A stretch of 8,622 bases of DNA, taken from contig SLLJ01000260.1 of NCBI GenBank assembly GCA_007134165.1, forward strand, positions 1-8,622, read 5' to 3'. Within the stretch, counting starts at the first letter, position 1, and each line of letters opens with the position of its first letter. The notes under the pieces are model-generated. The model was not told the DNA's origin and did no database searches. It saw nothing but the letters and a program-made list of their open reading frames with translations. Below are positions 1 to 6,513 of the stretch, in pieces. The DNA is from Nitriliruptoraceae bacterium. GTDB taxonomy: Bacteria > Actinomycetota > Nitriliruptoria > Nitriliruptorales > Nitriliruptoraceae. The position numbers and the translations under genes were made by a program.

Positions 1-797
1 TCGGCACCGTACAGATACAGCCGCCCGGCGAGGTACAGCAGCAGCAGCAGGGCGAACACGCTGCCAAGCGCCCCGTACAACGCGTTGGCACCGTCGACCT
101 GGTTGGCCACGAAGATCCCGCTGACCAGCTTGAGCACCGACCAGCCGAACCCGGCCAGCAGGGCGCCCGGCAGCAGCTGGCGGACGCTCAGCAACGAGCT
201 CGGCGAGAGCACCGCGTAGGCGGTGGTGAACAGCCCCACGTCCAGCACGAACGAGACCGAGAACGACACCAGCAGGCCCAGCGTGGGGTGCAGCCCGCCG
301 AGCAGCCCGGTGGGCAGCAGGCTCGCGGCGAACACGGCGGCCGCGGCCACCACGCCCAGCACGACCATGGCCAGCAGCTGGCGGAGCCGGGCGAGGACCC
401 CGGTCATGAGCTCCCCACGGAACACGACGCGCGTGGCGGTCATGAGGCTGTCCAGCACCTTCAGTCCGGTCAGCAGCAGCGTGACGAGCCCGACCAGCCC
501 GACCGTGCCCCGGGCGGCGACCACCCCCTCGATCAGGGCCCGAACCCCGCTGTCGGGTTCTTCGAGGGTGTCGTCGAAGCCGGGCAGCGCTTGGGTCAGG
601 CTCAGCGCCACGTCGATCTGCCGCTCGGGGTCGGTCAGCACGAAACCGACCACCGACACCGCCAGCAGCAGCAGCGGCACGAACGAGATGAAGGCGAAGT
701 AGGCGATCGCGGCGGCGAGCTGATCGGCGGCATCCAGCTTGTAGCGCTGCTGCACCTGCCAGGCCACGTCGATCAGCGACTTCAGCTTCACTCCCAT
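1..797 (-). CDS. YihY/virulence factor BrkB family membrane protein (3' end cut by window edge)
   Basis: Integral inner-membrane protein of the YihY/BrkB family. Older annotations call this family ribonuclease BN, which is regarded as wrong; its true role is not settled. 265 residues are visible before the frame leaves the window. The N-terminal family pattern AIAYFAFISFVPLLLL (about 30-45) opens the first membrane segment. Further hydrophobic segments lie near 93-118, 140-162, 170-198, 208-230 and 240-260. The conserved C-terminal block YGALGSVFALLLLLYLAG (241-258) is present, so little except the cytoplasmic tail should be missing. The ATG at 797-795 was chosen because GGAG (805-808) lies 7 bases upstream. 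The start overlaps the end of hemD by 10 bases, so translation is probably coupled and the gene is last or near-last in the heme operon. Family assignment is confident; any link to heme metabolism is inferred from position only. Confidence 0.88.
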   Translation of the reverse strand, partial: MGVKLKSLIDVAWQVQQRYKLDAADQLAAAIAYFAFISFVPLLLLAVSVVGFVLTDPERQIDVALSLTQALPGFDDTLEEPDSGVRALIEGVVAARGTVGLVGLVTLLLTGLKVLDSLMTATRVVFRGELMTGVLARLRQLLAMVVLGVVAAAAVFAASLLPTGLLGGLHPTLGLLVSFSVSFVLDVGLFTTAYAVLSPSSLLSVRQLLPGALLAGFGWSVLKLVSGIFVANQVDGANALYGALGSVFALLLLLYLAGRLYLYGA

Positions 798-1579
798 GGC
801 AGGTCTCCGCGGTCGAGGTCCCCGGCGGCGCGCACGATCGCATCCACCAGGCCATCGAGGTCGTGGGGGTCAGCCTCGCGGGTCACCGCCAGGCCCAGCT
901 CGCGGCAGGTCGCCGAGGTGACCGGTCCGATCGACACGACCGCGGCCCGCCAGGGCCGACCCGCCAGCAGCGAGGTGAAGGCCTCGACCGAGGAGGACGA
1001 GCCGAAGGCCACCACGTCGATGCGGCCGGCCTCGAGGTCGGCGAGGACCGGGTCGGGCAGCCGTTCGACGAACCGGGTGCGGTAGGCGGTGACCGGCACA
1101 CAGGTGTAGCCGCGGGCAGCCAGCAGCTCGTCGAGCACCGGGTTGGCCCGGTCCGCGCGCACCAGCAGGGCCCGCCCATGCCCCGCAGGGATCGCCTCAC
1201 CGAGCGCCTGGGTGGTCGCGGTGGCCGGCACCAGGTCCGCGTCCAGCCCGAGCCGCTCGGTCAGCCGCCCGGCGGTGCCCCGCCCCACGCACGCGATCAT
1301 CGGCACCCGGCGCAGCGCCGCCGGGTCGGTCCCGGTGCGCGCCACGGCGTCGGCCAGCGCGTCCACCCCGTTGGGCGAGGTCAGACCCAGCAGCGCGGCC
1401 GACCCCGACGCGGCCTGACCCACCGCCTCGTCCAGCGCCGGCAGGTCGCCCGGCTCGATGCGCAGCACGGGCGCCTCGACCGGCTCGCCGCCCAGCTCCC
1501 GCACCCGGTCGCTGAGCGCGGTGGCCTGGGCCGGCGCGCGCAGCACCAGCACCCGACGGCCGCTGAGCACCGCGCTCAC
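788..1579 (-). CDS. hemD: Uroporphyrinogen-III synthase (HemD)
   Basis: Cytoplasmic enzyme that closes and inverts ring D of hydroxymethylbilane to give uroporphyrinogen III, the branch point to heme, siroheme and cobalamin. The 263-residue product has normal single-domain length and is not fused to a CobA-type methyltransferase, as happens in some actinobacteria. Sequence across this family is weakly conserved, but the expected marks are present: TSPNGVDAL (67-75), GRGTAGRL (99-106), the hinge motif VPVTAYRT (161-168), DVVAFGSSSSVEAF (188-201) and the C-terminal IGPVTSATCRELGL (217-230). The start is GTG at 1579-1577. It forms a GTGA overlap of 4 bases with the hemC stop and has no clear ribosome-binding site of its own, so it probably depends on coupled translation from hemC. 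The order hemA-hemC-hemD on the same strand supports the call. Confidence 0.93.
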   Translation of the reverse strand: MSAVLSGRRVLVLRAPAQATALSDRVRELGGEPVEAPVLRIEPGDLPALDEAVGQAASGSAALLGLTSPNGVDALADAVARTGTDPAALRRVPMIACVGRGTAGRLTERLGLDADLVPATATTQALGEAIPAGHGRALLVRADRANPVLDELLAARGYTCVPVTAYRTRFVERLPDPVLADLEAGRIDVVAFGSSSSVEAFTSLLAGRPWRAAVVSIGPVTSATCRELGLAVTREADPHDLDGLVDAIVRAAGDLDRGDLPWE

Positions 1580-2550
1580 ACCGGGCCACCGGCGCGCAGC
1601 CGCTCGAGCACCTGCTCACCGCCGGCCTCACGCAGCGTGACGGCCATCGCGATGCCGAGCCGGACCGGGTCGTCGGCGGCGGCCTCGTGCGAGGCGCGGA
1701 ACAGGCGGGTGCCCGACGGATCCGACAGCATCCCGAGCAGCTCGAGGCGGGCTCCGCCGCTGGGCGAGGTGAGCCGGGACGCATGCGCGCCGATCGGGGC
1801 GGTGCAGCCCCCCTCGAGCTCAGCGAGCAGGGCGCGTTCGGCCGCCACCTCGGCGCGGGTGTGGGCATGATCGATGCGCTGCAGCGAGGCGCGGGTGGCC
1901 GCGTCGTCGACCCGGCACTCCACCGCCAGTGCGCCCTGGGCCGGAGCGTGCAGCAACTCCCCGTGCTCCAGGGGCACCGCCGTGAGCTCCAGCCCGCTCG
2001 GCCGCAGCCTGAGCAGCCCGGCCACCGCCACCACGACCGCGTCGACCTCGCCCTCGACGACCTTGCGCAGGCGGGTCTCGAGGTTGCCGCGGATGGGCTG
2101 CACGATCAGGTCGCGGCGCGCCTTCATCAGCTGTGCACGCCGCCGCGGCGAGGAGGTGCCCACGGTCACCGGCCGGTCGCGGGGCAGGTCGGCCAGCCGG
2201 TGGCCCGCCCGGGTCACCAGCGCGTCACGGGGGTCGTAGCGCACCGGCACCGCCCCGATCAGCAGCCCGTCGACCGGCGCGGTGGGCAGGTCCTTGTAGG
2301 AGTGGACCACGAGGTGGCAGTCGCCGTCGAGCACCGCCCGGCGGGTGCCGTCGACGAACAGGCCCTTGGCGTCGAAGGCCTCGATGGCCCGCTCGGGATG
2401 GTCGTCACCGGTGGTGGACAGGCCCACCAACTCCGCCGGGCGACCGGTCGCGCCGGCAAGCGCGTCGGCGACGGTCTGGGCCTGGGCCAGCGCCAGTGCC
2501 GAGCGGCGGGTGGCCACCCGCCACGGGCCACGCTCGGGACGCACGATCAC
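1576..2550 (-). CDS. hemC: Hydroxymethylbilane synthase / porphobilinogen deaminase (HemC)
   Basis: Cytoplasmic enzyme that joins four porphobilinogen molecules into hydroxymethylbilane on a covalently bound dipyrromethane cofactor. The 324 residues match the family's usual length. Visible motifs are VATRRSALALAQ (12-23), HSYKDLPT (83-90, catalytic Asp87), GTSSPRRRAQL (131-141), RGNLETR (154-160), PAQGAL (203-208) and the cofactor-attachment loop ELEGGCTAPIG with Cys249. The start is GTG at 2550-2548, giving a GTGA overlap of 4 bases with the hemA stop, with GGGGA about 9 bases upstream. A second in-frame GTG two codons later is less well placed. The open frame runs further upstream to 3138, but that stretch is arginine- and glycine-rich antiframe sequence inside hemA, not protein. 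Two departures from the pattern I remember are PAQGAL for PGQGAL and FVDGTRRAVLDGDCHL before the HSYKD motif. Confidence 0.96.
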   Translation of the reverse strand: MIVRPERGPWRVATRRSALALAQAQTVADALAGATGRPAELVGLSTTGDDHPERAIEAFDAKGLFVDGTRRAVLDGDCHLVVHSYKDLPTAPVDGLLIGAVPVRYDPRDALVTRAGHRLADLPRDRPVTVGTSSPRRRAQLMKARRDLIVQPIRGNLETRLRKVVEGEVDAVVVAVAGLLRLRPSGLELTAVPLEHGELLHAPAQGALAVECRVDDAATRASLQRIDHAHTRAEVAAERALLAELEGGCTAPIGAHASRLTSPSGGARLELLGMLSDPSGTRLFRASHEAAADDPVRLGIAMAVTLREAGGEQVLERLRAGGPV

Positions 2551-3881
2551 CGTTGCACGTCCCCATCGCCCCCGAGGTCGTCGAGGTCCTCGTCGAGCGG
2601 ATCGTCGACCTCCCAGACGAGGTCGAACAGGGTGCGCAGCGCATCCGCGTGGCGGTCGGCCACCCCCCGCTCGGCCAGCTCCTTGAGCCGCACGCTCGGG
2701 GTGTGCAGCAGGGTGTTGACGATGCCGCGGGTCAGGGTCTCGACGGCCTCGAGTTGGCGGGGCTCCAGCCCGGCCAGCCGCGGAGAGAGCCGTTCGAGTT
2801 CGGCGAGACGAACGGCCTCGGCACTCCGGCGGACCGCGGCGATGGTCGGGCCGACCTCGCTGCTGCGCGTCCAGGCGACGAACGCCGCCGCCTCCTCGTC
2901 GACCAGTGCACGGGCCTCGGTGAGCACGTCGCCGGCGACCTCGCGCACCGCCCGGGCGCGCACGTCGGCGATGTCGACCACCTCGACGTCTGGCAGTTCG
3001 ACGCAGCCCGGGTCGATGTTGCGCGGCATGGCCAGATCCAACAGCACCAGCGGGGCGTGGGCCGGGTCGGGCCGGGAAGCCAGCGCAGCGGCGACCAGTG
3101 CCGGGTCGATCAGCGGTACGGGCGCGCCGGTCGTGCACACCACAAGGTCGGCGGCGGCCAGCGCGTCGCGCAGCCCGCCGGGGGCGACCACCCGTCCTTC
3201 ACACCGGGCCGCGAGCCGGGCGGCCTTGTCGGCGCTGCGGTTGTAGACGTCGAGGTGTCCGATGCCCTGCTCGCGCAGCCGCTCGACCGACAGCGTCCCG
3301 ACCGCGCCGGCCCCCACGATCAGCGCCCGGCGGCCGGCGACGGGGCCGCCGAGCCGCGTGCCCGCCACCTCGAGGCCGACCTCGACCATCGAGGACGCGC
3401 CCTGCATGATCTCGGTCTCACGCCGTATCCGCCGCCCCACCGACACCGCCTGGCGGAACAGCCGCTGCAAGACCCGGCGAGCCGCACCCTGTTCACGGGC
3501 GACCTGCACCGACTGCTTGACCTGGGTGGCGATCTGGCCCTCGCCGATCACCATCGAGTCCAACCCGCCGGCGACCGCGAACAGGTGCGCGGCGGCGCGG
3601 TCGTCGTGGTAGCTGTACTCGACCTCGTCGAGATCCTGGGGGTGCAGGTCGCCGCGCTCGGCGAACCAGCCGCGCAGCTCGTGCAGCCCCGAGTGGAACC
3701 GGCTCACGTGGGCATAGACCTCGACCCGGTTGCAGGTCGAGAGCACGACGGCCTCGAGGACGTGCTCGAGTCCGGTCAGCGTGCGCAACGCCTTGGGCAG
3801 CTCCTCGGCCGGCACCGCGAGCCGTTCGAGGAGCGCAAGACCTGCGCTGCGATGGTTGCAGCCGACGACCAGCAGTGACAT
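2547..3881 (-). CDS. hemA: Glutamyl-tRNA reductase (HemA)
   Basis: First committed enzyme of the C5 route: it reduces glutamyl-tRNA(Glu) with NADPH to glutamate-1-semialdehyde, which HemL would then convert to 5-aminolevulinate. At 444 residues it has full length. The N-terminal catalytic domain carries VVGCNHRSA (5-13), LSTCNRVEVYA with the nucleophile Cys50, His99 and GGLDSMVIGEGQI (105-117). The NADPH-binding domain shows IVGAGAVG (188-195), VYNRS (212-216) and LDLAMPRNIDP (281-291). The helical dimerisation domain follows (about 320-425), then an acidic tail rich in Asp. The start is ATG at 3881-3879, where the family N-terminus begins exactly; only a weak GGACGG ribosome-binding sequence precedes it. 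The gene lies 40 bases downstream of rex, the only real gap in the operon. In Streptomyces the rex-hemACD operon is controlled by Rex itself; the same control here is inferred. Confidence 0.97.
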   Translation of the reverse strand: MSLLVVGCNHRSAGLALLERLAVPAEELPKALRTLTGLEHVLEAVVLSTCNRVEVYAHVSRFHSGLHELRGWFAERGDLHPQDLDEVEYSYHDDRAAAHLFAVAGGLDSMVIGEGQIATQVKQSVQVAREQGAARRVLQRLFRQAVSVGRRIRRETEIMQGASSMVEVGLEVAGTRLGGPVAGRRALIVGAGAVGTLSVERLREQGIGHLDVYNRSADKAARLAARCEGRVVAPGGLRDALAAADLVVCTTGAPVPLIDPALVAAALASRPDPAHAPLVLLDLAMPRNIDPGCVELPDVEVVDIADVRARAVREVAGDVLTEARALVDEEAAAFVAWTRSSEVGPTIAAVRRSAEAVRLAELERLSPRLAGLEPRQLEAVETLTRGIVNTLLHTPSVRLKELAERGVADRHADALRTLFDLVWEVDDPLDEDLDDLGGDGDVQR

Positions 3882-3904
3882 CAGCGCCCGTCCGTTCGGA
3901 TCGG

Positions 3905-3910
3905 AGGGTA
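3905..3910 (-). promoter_or_regulatory. Possible internal -10 element in front of hemA
   Basis: The 40-base gap between rex and hemA contains TACCCT on the minus strand (3910-3905), which fits the actinobacterial TANNNT -10 pattern. It could give a transcript starting near 3898 with a leader of under 20 bases. No matching -35 hexamer is visible 17 bases upstream, where the sequence lies inside the rex 3' end. In DNA of this composition such a hexamer can occur by chance, so this is a weak call, supported mainly by its place in the operon's only gap. Confidence 0.2.
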
Positions 3911-3921
3911 GCGGCTCGGGA

Positions 3922-4572
3922 TCAGCCGGCGGCAGCCGGCACGTCCTCGTCGGCCTGTTCGTAGAACGACAGCAGCTGCAGCTCGGTGGCCAGGTCCACC
4001 CGGCGCACCCGGACGTGCTCGGGGACGTCGAGGTAGATGGTGGCGAAGCTGAGGATGGCGGTGACCCCGGCCGCGACCAGGGTGTCGGCGACCGACTGAG
4101 CCGCGGTGTCGGGCACCGTGATCACGGCCATGGTCGCGGCGGTGCCCGTCAGCACCGCGGGCAGTTCCTCAGCGGACCGCACCCGGTGCCCGGCGATGGT
4201 CCGGCCCACGATCCGCTCGTCGGCGTCGATCACGGCGGCGACCCGGAAGCCGCCACGCTCGAACCCGCCGTAGGCGGCCAGCGCCCGGCCGAGGTTGCCG
4301 GCGCCGACCAGCACCACCGGGCGCCCCTCGTCGAGTCCGAGCACCCGGGCCAGCTCGGCGGCCAGCGCGGCAACCGGGTAGCCCACCCCGCGGGTGCCGT
4401 GCGAGCCGAGGCAGGACAGATCCTTGCGGACCTTGGCCGCGGACGTCCCCGACGCGCGCGCGAGCTGGTCGCTGGACAGCGTGACCGCGCCGGCCTGTCC
4501 CGCGCGTCGCAGCGCCTGCAGATACCGCGGCAGCCGGGCCGCGGTGGCATCCGGGATCGACGCCTCACCCAC
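3922..4572 (-). CDS. rex: Redox-sensing transcriptional repressor Rex
   Basis: Homodimeric repressor that reads the NADH/NAD+ ratio and leaves DNA when NADH binds. The 216 residues match the family. An N-terminal winged-helix domain begins at IPDATAARLPRYL (6-18) and carries the recognition segment KVRKDLSCLGSHGTRGVGY (47-65). The Rossmann domain has VVLVGAGNLGRAL (86-98), AYGGF (100-104) and IDAD (115-118). The domain-swapped C-terminal helix is VDLATELQLLSFYEQ (192-206). I chose GTG at 4572-4570 because AGAGGAG lies 7 bases upstream and the family N-terminus begins here; the frame extends to 4734, but that extra sequence is unlike Rex. The start overlaps the glutaredoxin-like gene by 8 bases. 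Oddities: Cys54 stands where Rex normally has Tyr (DLSYLG), and ILSFAT stands where ILNFxP is usual. In Streptomyces, Rex controls respiratory genes and its own operon with hemACD. Confidence 0.96.
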   Translation of the reverse strand: MGEASIPDATAARLPRYLQALRRAGQAGAVTLSSDQLARASGTSAAKVRKDLSCLGSHGTRGVGYPVAALAAELARVLGLDEGRPVVLVGAGNLGRALAAYGGFERGGFRVAAVIDADERIVGRTIAGHRVRSAEELPAVLTGTAATMAVITVPDTAAQSVADTLVAAGVTAILSFATIYLDVPEHVRVRRVDLATELQLLSFYEQADEDVPAAAG

Positions 4573-4918
4573 CTGGCTGCTCCTCTGGTCGACCGCCCTC
4601 GCCCGGCTCAGGGTACGTCCCCGGCCGACGGCGCCCCAAAGCGCCACGCCGGGTCTGGCGGCGGGCGGCGCGGATCGCGCGGCGCACCGTGCCGGGCGCG
4701 AGCTCGAGTTCGGCCACCTCCACCCCGTCGACACAGACCACCGGTACCCGCACCCCGTAACGACGGATGAGCGCCTCGTCGGTGTCGACGTCCACGGTGC
4801 GCCGGATGGCGCGTCGCGCCTCAGCGGCGACCAGCGCCTCGGCCCGCCGGCACAGCCCGCACCCGGACCGGGTGTAGACCACGACCTCGGGAGGGTGTCG
4901 TGTCGAGCGGTGGGGCAT
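4565..4918 (-). CDS. Glutaredoxin-like (DUF836-type) thioredoxin-fold protein
   Basis: Small cytoplasmic thioredoxin-fold protein of 117 residues, likely a thiol-disulfide oxidoreductase. VVVYTRSGCGLCRRAEAL (12-29) is the first strand, the CxxC active site (Cys20, Cys23) and the following helix. VDVDTDEALIRRYGVRVPVV (42-61) holds the second strand and the cis-proline loop (Pro59). VDGVEVAELEL (63-73) is the last hairpin. After about residue 85 comes a tail rich in Arg, Pro, Gly and Glu that is unlikely to belong to the fold. The ATG at 4918-4916 shares one base with the ligase stop (TGATG) and has no visible ribosome-binding site, so coupled translation is likely. A similar protein precedes hemA in mycobacteria (Rv0508-hemA-hemC-hemD, from memory). 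Its physiological partner is unknown. The frame extends to 5005, but that part lacks family character. Confidence 0.85.
   Translation of the reverse strand: MPHRSTRHPPEVVVYTRSGCGLCRRAEALVAAEARRAIRRTVDVDTDEALIRRYGVRVPVVCVDGVEVAELELAPGTVRRAIRAARRQTRRGALGRRRPGTYPEPGEGGRPEEQPGG
4580..4586 (-). promoter_or_regulatory. Ribosome-binding site deciding the rex start
   Basis: AGAGGAG on the minus strand (4586-4580) sits 7 bases before GTG 4572-4570. It lies inside the last codons of the glutaredoxin-like gene. It is one of the strongest Shine-Dalgarno matches in the window and is the main reason to prefer this start over the longer open frame. Confidence 0.8.
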
Positions 4919-6450
4919 CAGGTGGTGGCACGCAGCTCGCGGCGGCGAACCTTGCCGGTGGCGGTGTGCGGCAGGTCGGTGCGCACCTCGATGCGGGTCG
5001 GGCACTTGTAGCGCGCCAGACGCTGACGGCAGCTGCGCATCAGCGCGTCGGGGTCGAGTTCGGCTCCCGCCCGCGGGACCACGAAGGCGACGACGGTCTC
5101 GCCGGTGAGCGGGTGCGGCTCACCGACCGCGGCCGCCTCGGCGACCGACACGTCCTCGAGCAGGACCCGCTCGACCTCGCGTGGGTAGACGTTGAAGCCG
5201 TTGACGATGATCAGGTCCTTGATGCGGTCGACGAGGTAGAGGTAGCCCTGGTCGTCGCGGCTCCCGACGTCACCGGTCCGCAACCAGCCATCGCCGGTGA
5301 GCACCGCCCGGGTCGCCTCCTCGTCGTTCCAGTAGCCCCGGAACACGTTGGGGCCACGGACCCACACTTCGCCGGGGTCGCCGGTCGCCACGTCCCGGCC
5401 TTCGTCGTCGACCAGGCGCAGCTCGATGCCCGGCAGGGGCAGGCCGACCGACCCGGGCCGGGCCGCCGGTGCCATGGAGTTGCTGGTGACGCCCGGGCTG
5501 GCCTCGGTCAGGCCGTAGCCCTCCTCGATGGTCACGCCGGTGGCCTCGCGGAACCGCTCGAACAACGGCACCGGCAGCGGCGCGGCACCGGACACCGCCA
5601 GGCGCACCGACCCGAGATCGACCCCGTCGAGCGCGCCGGACTCGAGCCAGGCGACATACATCGGCGGGGCCCCGAGCACGATGCTCACCCGGTGGGCGAG
5701 GATCGCCTCACGGGTGGCGACCGGATCGAAGCGGGGCACGAGCACCATCGTCGCGCCCGTCGTGATCGACACGCCGATGCCGACGTTGAGCGCGTAGATG
5801 TGCGCCAGCGGGAGCACCAGCAGCACCACGTCGTCGCCGCCGACCTCGAAGCGCCCGGCCAGGGACTGGTCCTGATTGGCCGCCAGGTTGCGGCGGGTGA
5901 GCACCGCCCCGCGCGGACGTCCGGTCGTGCCGGAGGTGTAGACCAGGGCGGCGAGGTCGTCGAGTTCGCGGGTGACCAACTGCGGCGTGCCGGCGTCGGC
6001 CACCCGCTGCTGCCAGGTGTCGCAGCCGTCGATTGCCACGCCGTCGGTCAGCAGTACCCGCAGGGCCGGCAGCACCTCGCGCAGCTCGGCGACGGCCGCA
6101 GCGCGCTGCTCACCGGCCACCACCAGCACCGCCCCGCTGTCGTGCAGCGCATGGCGCAACTCGTCGGGGGCCAGGCCCGGCATCAGCGGCACGGCACAGG
6201 CCCCGGCGCGCAGGACCGCGCACAGCACCTCGACGAAGGTCGGCCCGGTGCCCAGCACCAGCGCGACGCGGTCGCCCGGTCCGACCCCCTCGGCCTGGAG
6301 CACCGCGGTGCCGGCATCGACCCGGTCGTGCAGTTGGGCGTAGGTCAGCGTGCCGCCGTCGTGGACCAGCGCCGGATGGTCCGGACGGTGGGCCGCGGTG
6401 ATCCGCAGCCGGGCGGCGACGTCGACAGGGTCGGTGGGCACGTCGGTCAC
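4918..6450 (-). CDS. AMP-forming acyl-CoA synthetase (fatty-acid CoA ligase, FadD-like)
   Basis: ATP-dependent ligase of the adenylate-forming (ANL) superfamily that activates a carboxylic acid, most likely a fatty acid, through an acyl-AMP to the CoA thioester. The 510 residues include the ATP-binding loop YTSGTTGRPRG (171-181), LPLAHIYALNVG (213-224), SGAAPLP (287-293), GYGLTEASP (311-319), WLRTGDVG (389-396, ribose-binding Asp394), the hinge DRIKDLIIVNGFNVYPREVE (408-427) and the catalytic Lys500 in TATGKVRRRELR. All key residues look intact. The exact substrate cannot be read from sequence. I chose GTG at 6450-6448 because GAGGAG lies 7 bases upstream; an in-frame GTG at 6495 would add 15 arginine-rich residues. 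It is the promoter-proximal gene of the rex-hem operon, an uncommon partner for heme genes. Its stop overlaps the glutaredoxin-like start by one base. Confidence 0.93.
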   Translation of the reverse strand: MTDVPTDPVDVAARLRITAAHRPDHPALVHDGGTLTYAQLHDRVDAGTAVLQAEGVGPGDRVALVLGTGPTFVEVLCAVLRAGACAVPLMPGLAPDELRHALHDSGAVLVVAGEQRAAAVAELREVLPALRVLLTDGVAIDGCDTWQQRVADAGTPQLVTRELDDLAALVYTSGTTGRPRGAVLTRRNLAANQDQSLAGRFEVGGDDVVLLVLPLAHIYALNVGIGVSITTGATMVLVPRFDPVATREAILAHRVSIVLGAPPMYVAWLESGALDGVDLGSVRLAVSGAAPLPVPLFERFREATGVTIEEGYGLTEASPGVTSNSMAPAARPGSVGLPLPGIELRLVDDEGRDVATGDPGEVWVRGPNVFRGYWNDEEATRAVLTGDGWLRTGDVGSRDDQGYLYLVDRIKDLIIVNGFNVYPREVERVLLEDVSVAEAAAVGEPHPLTGETVVAFVVPRAGAELDPDALMRSCRQRLARYKCPTRIEVRTDLPHTATGKVRRRELRATT

Positions 6451-6457
6451 GTGGGGT

Positions 6458-6463
6458 CTCCTC
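6458..6463 (-). promoter_or_regulatory. Ribosome-binding site deciding the acyl-CoA synthetase start
   Basis: GAGGAG on the minus strand (6463-6458) lies 7 bases upstream of GTG 6450-6448. It would fall inside the coding region if the longer GTG 6495 start were used, which argues for the shorter protein. Confidence 0.75.
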
Positions 6464-6507
6464 ACCGGCACGCGCCGCGTTCCCCGGGCGCTCACCGGCC
6501 GGCGGAC

Positions 6508-6513
6508 AGCCTA
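6508..6513 (-). promoter_or_regulatory. Putative -10 element of the acyl-CoA synthetase/rex/hem operon
   Basis: TAGGCT on the minus strand (6513-6508) is a good match to the actinobacterial TANNNT -10. Transcription would begin near 6501 and leave a leader of about 50 bases before GTG 6450, containing the GAGGAG ribosome-binding site. No strong TTGACA-like -35 is visible; the -35 position (about 6531-6536) falls on the -10 element of the opposite gene. Confidence 0.5.

Noticed and set aside
288..1870. Plus-strand frames opposite yihY, hemD and the hemC end
   Set aside because: Low-complexity antisense frames. The minus strand carries recognisable proteins over the whole interval.
2551..3138. 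N-terminal extension of the hemC frame into hemA
   Set aside because: Arg/Gly/Ala-rich and unlike HemC. GTG 2550 gives the normal family length and a GTGA junction.
1687..3878. Long plus-strand frames opposite hemC and hemA (519 and 581 codons)
   Set aside because: Rich in Arg, Gly, Ala, Pro and Gln with no domain. They lie fully antisense to hemC and hemA, whose protein motifs are complete.
4573..4734. 54-residue N-terminal extension of Rex
   Set aside because: The extension overlaps the glutaredoxin-like gene in another frame and lacks Rex character. GTG 4572 has AGAGGAG at ideal spacing.
4919..5005. N-terminal extension of the glutaredoxin-like frame into the ligase
   Set aside because: His/Arg-rich antiframe text. 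ATG 4918 gives a TGATG junction, and the fold starts ten residues later.
6448..6466. Rex operator overlapping the ligase ribosome-binding site (GTGAGG-AGA-CCCCAC)
   Set aside because: The GTG...CAC spacing is 9, not 8, the flanking AA/TT of the consensus are absent, and the near-symmetry comes from the ribosome-binding site itself.
6495..6502. CCGGCCGG palindrome in the ligase leader as an operator
   Set aside because: Eight-base GC palindromes are expected by chance in this composition, and the site has no further symmetry around it.
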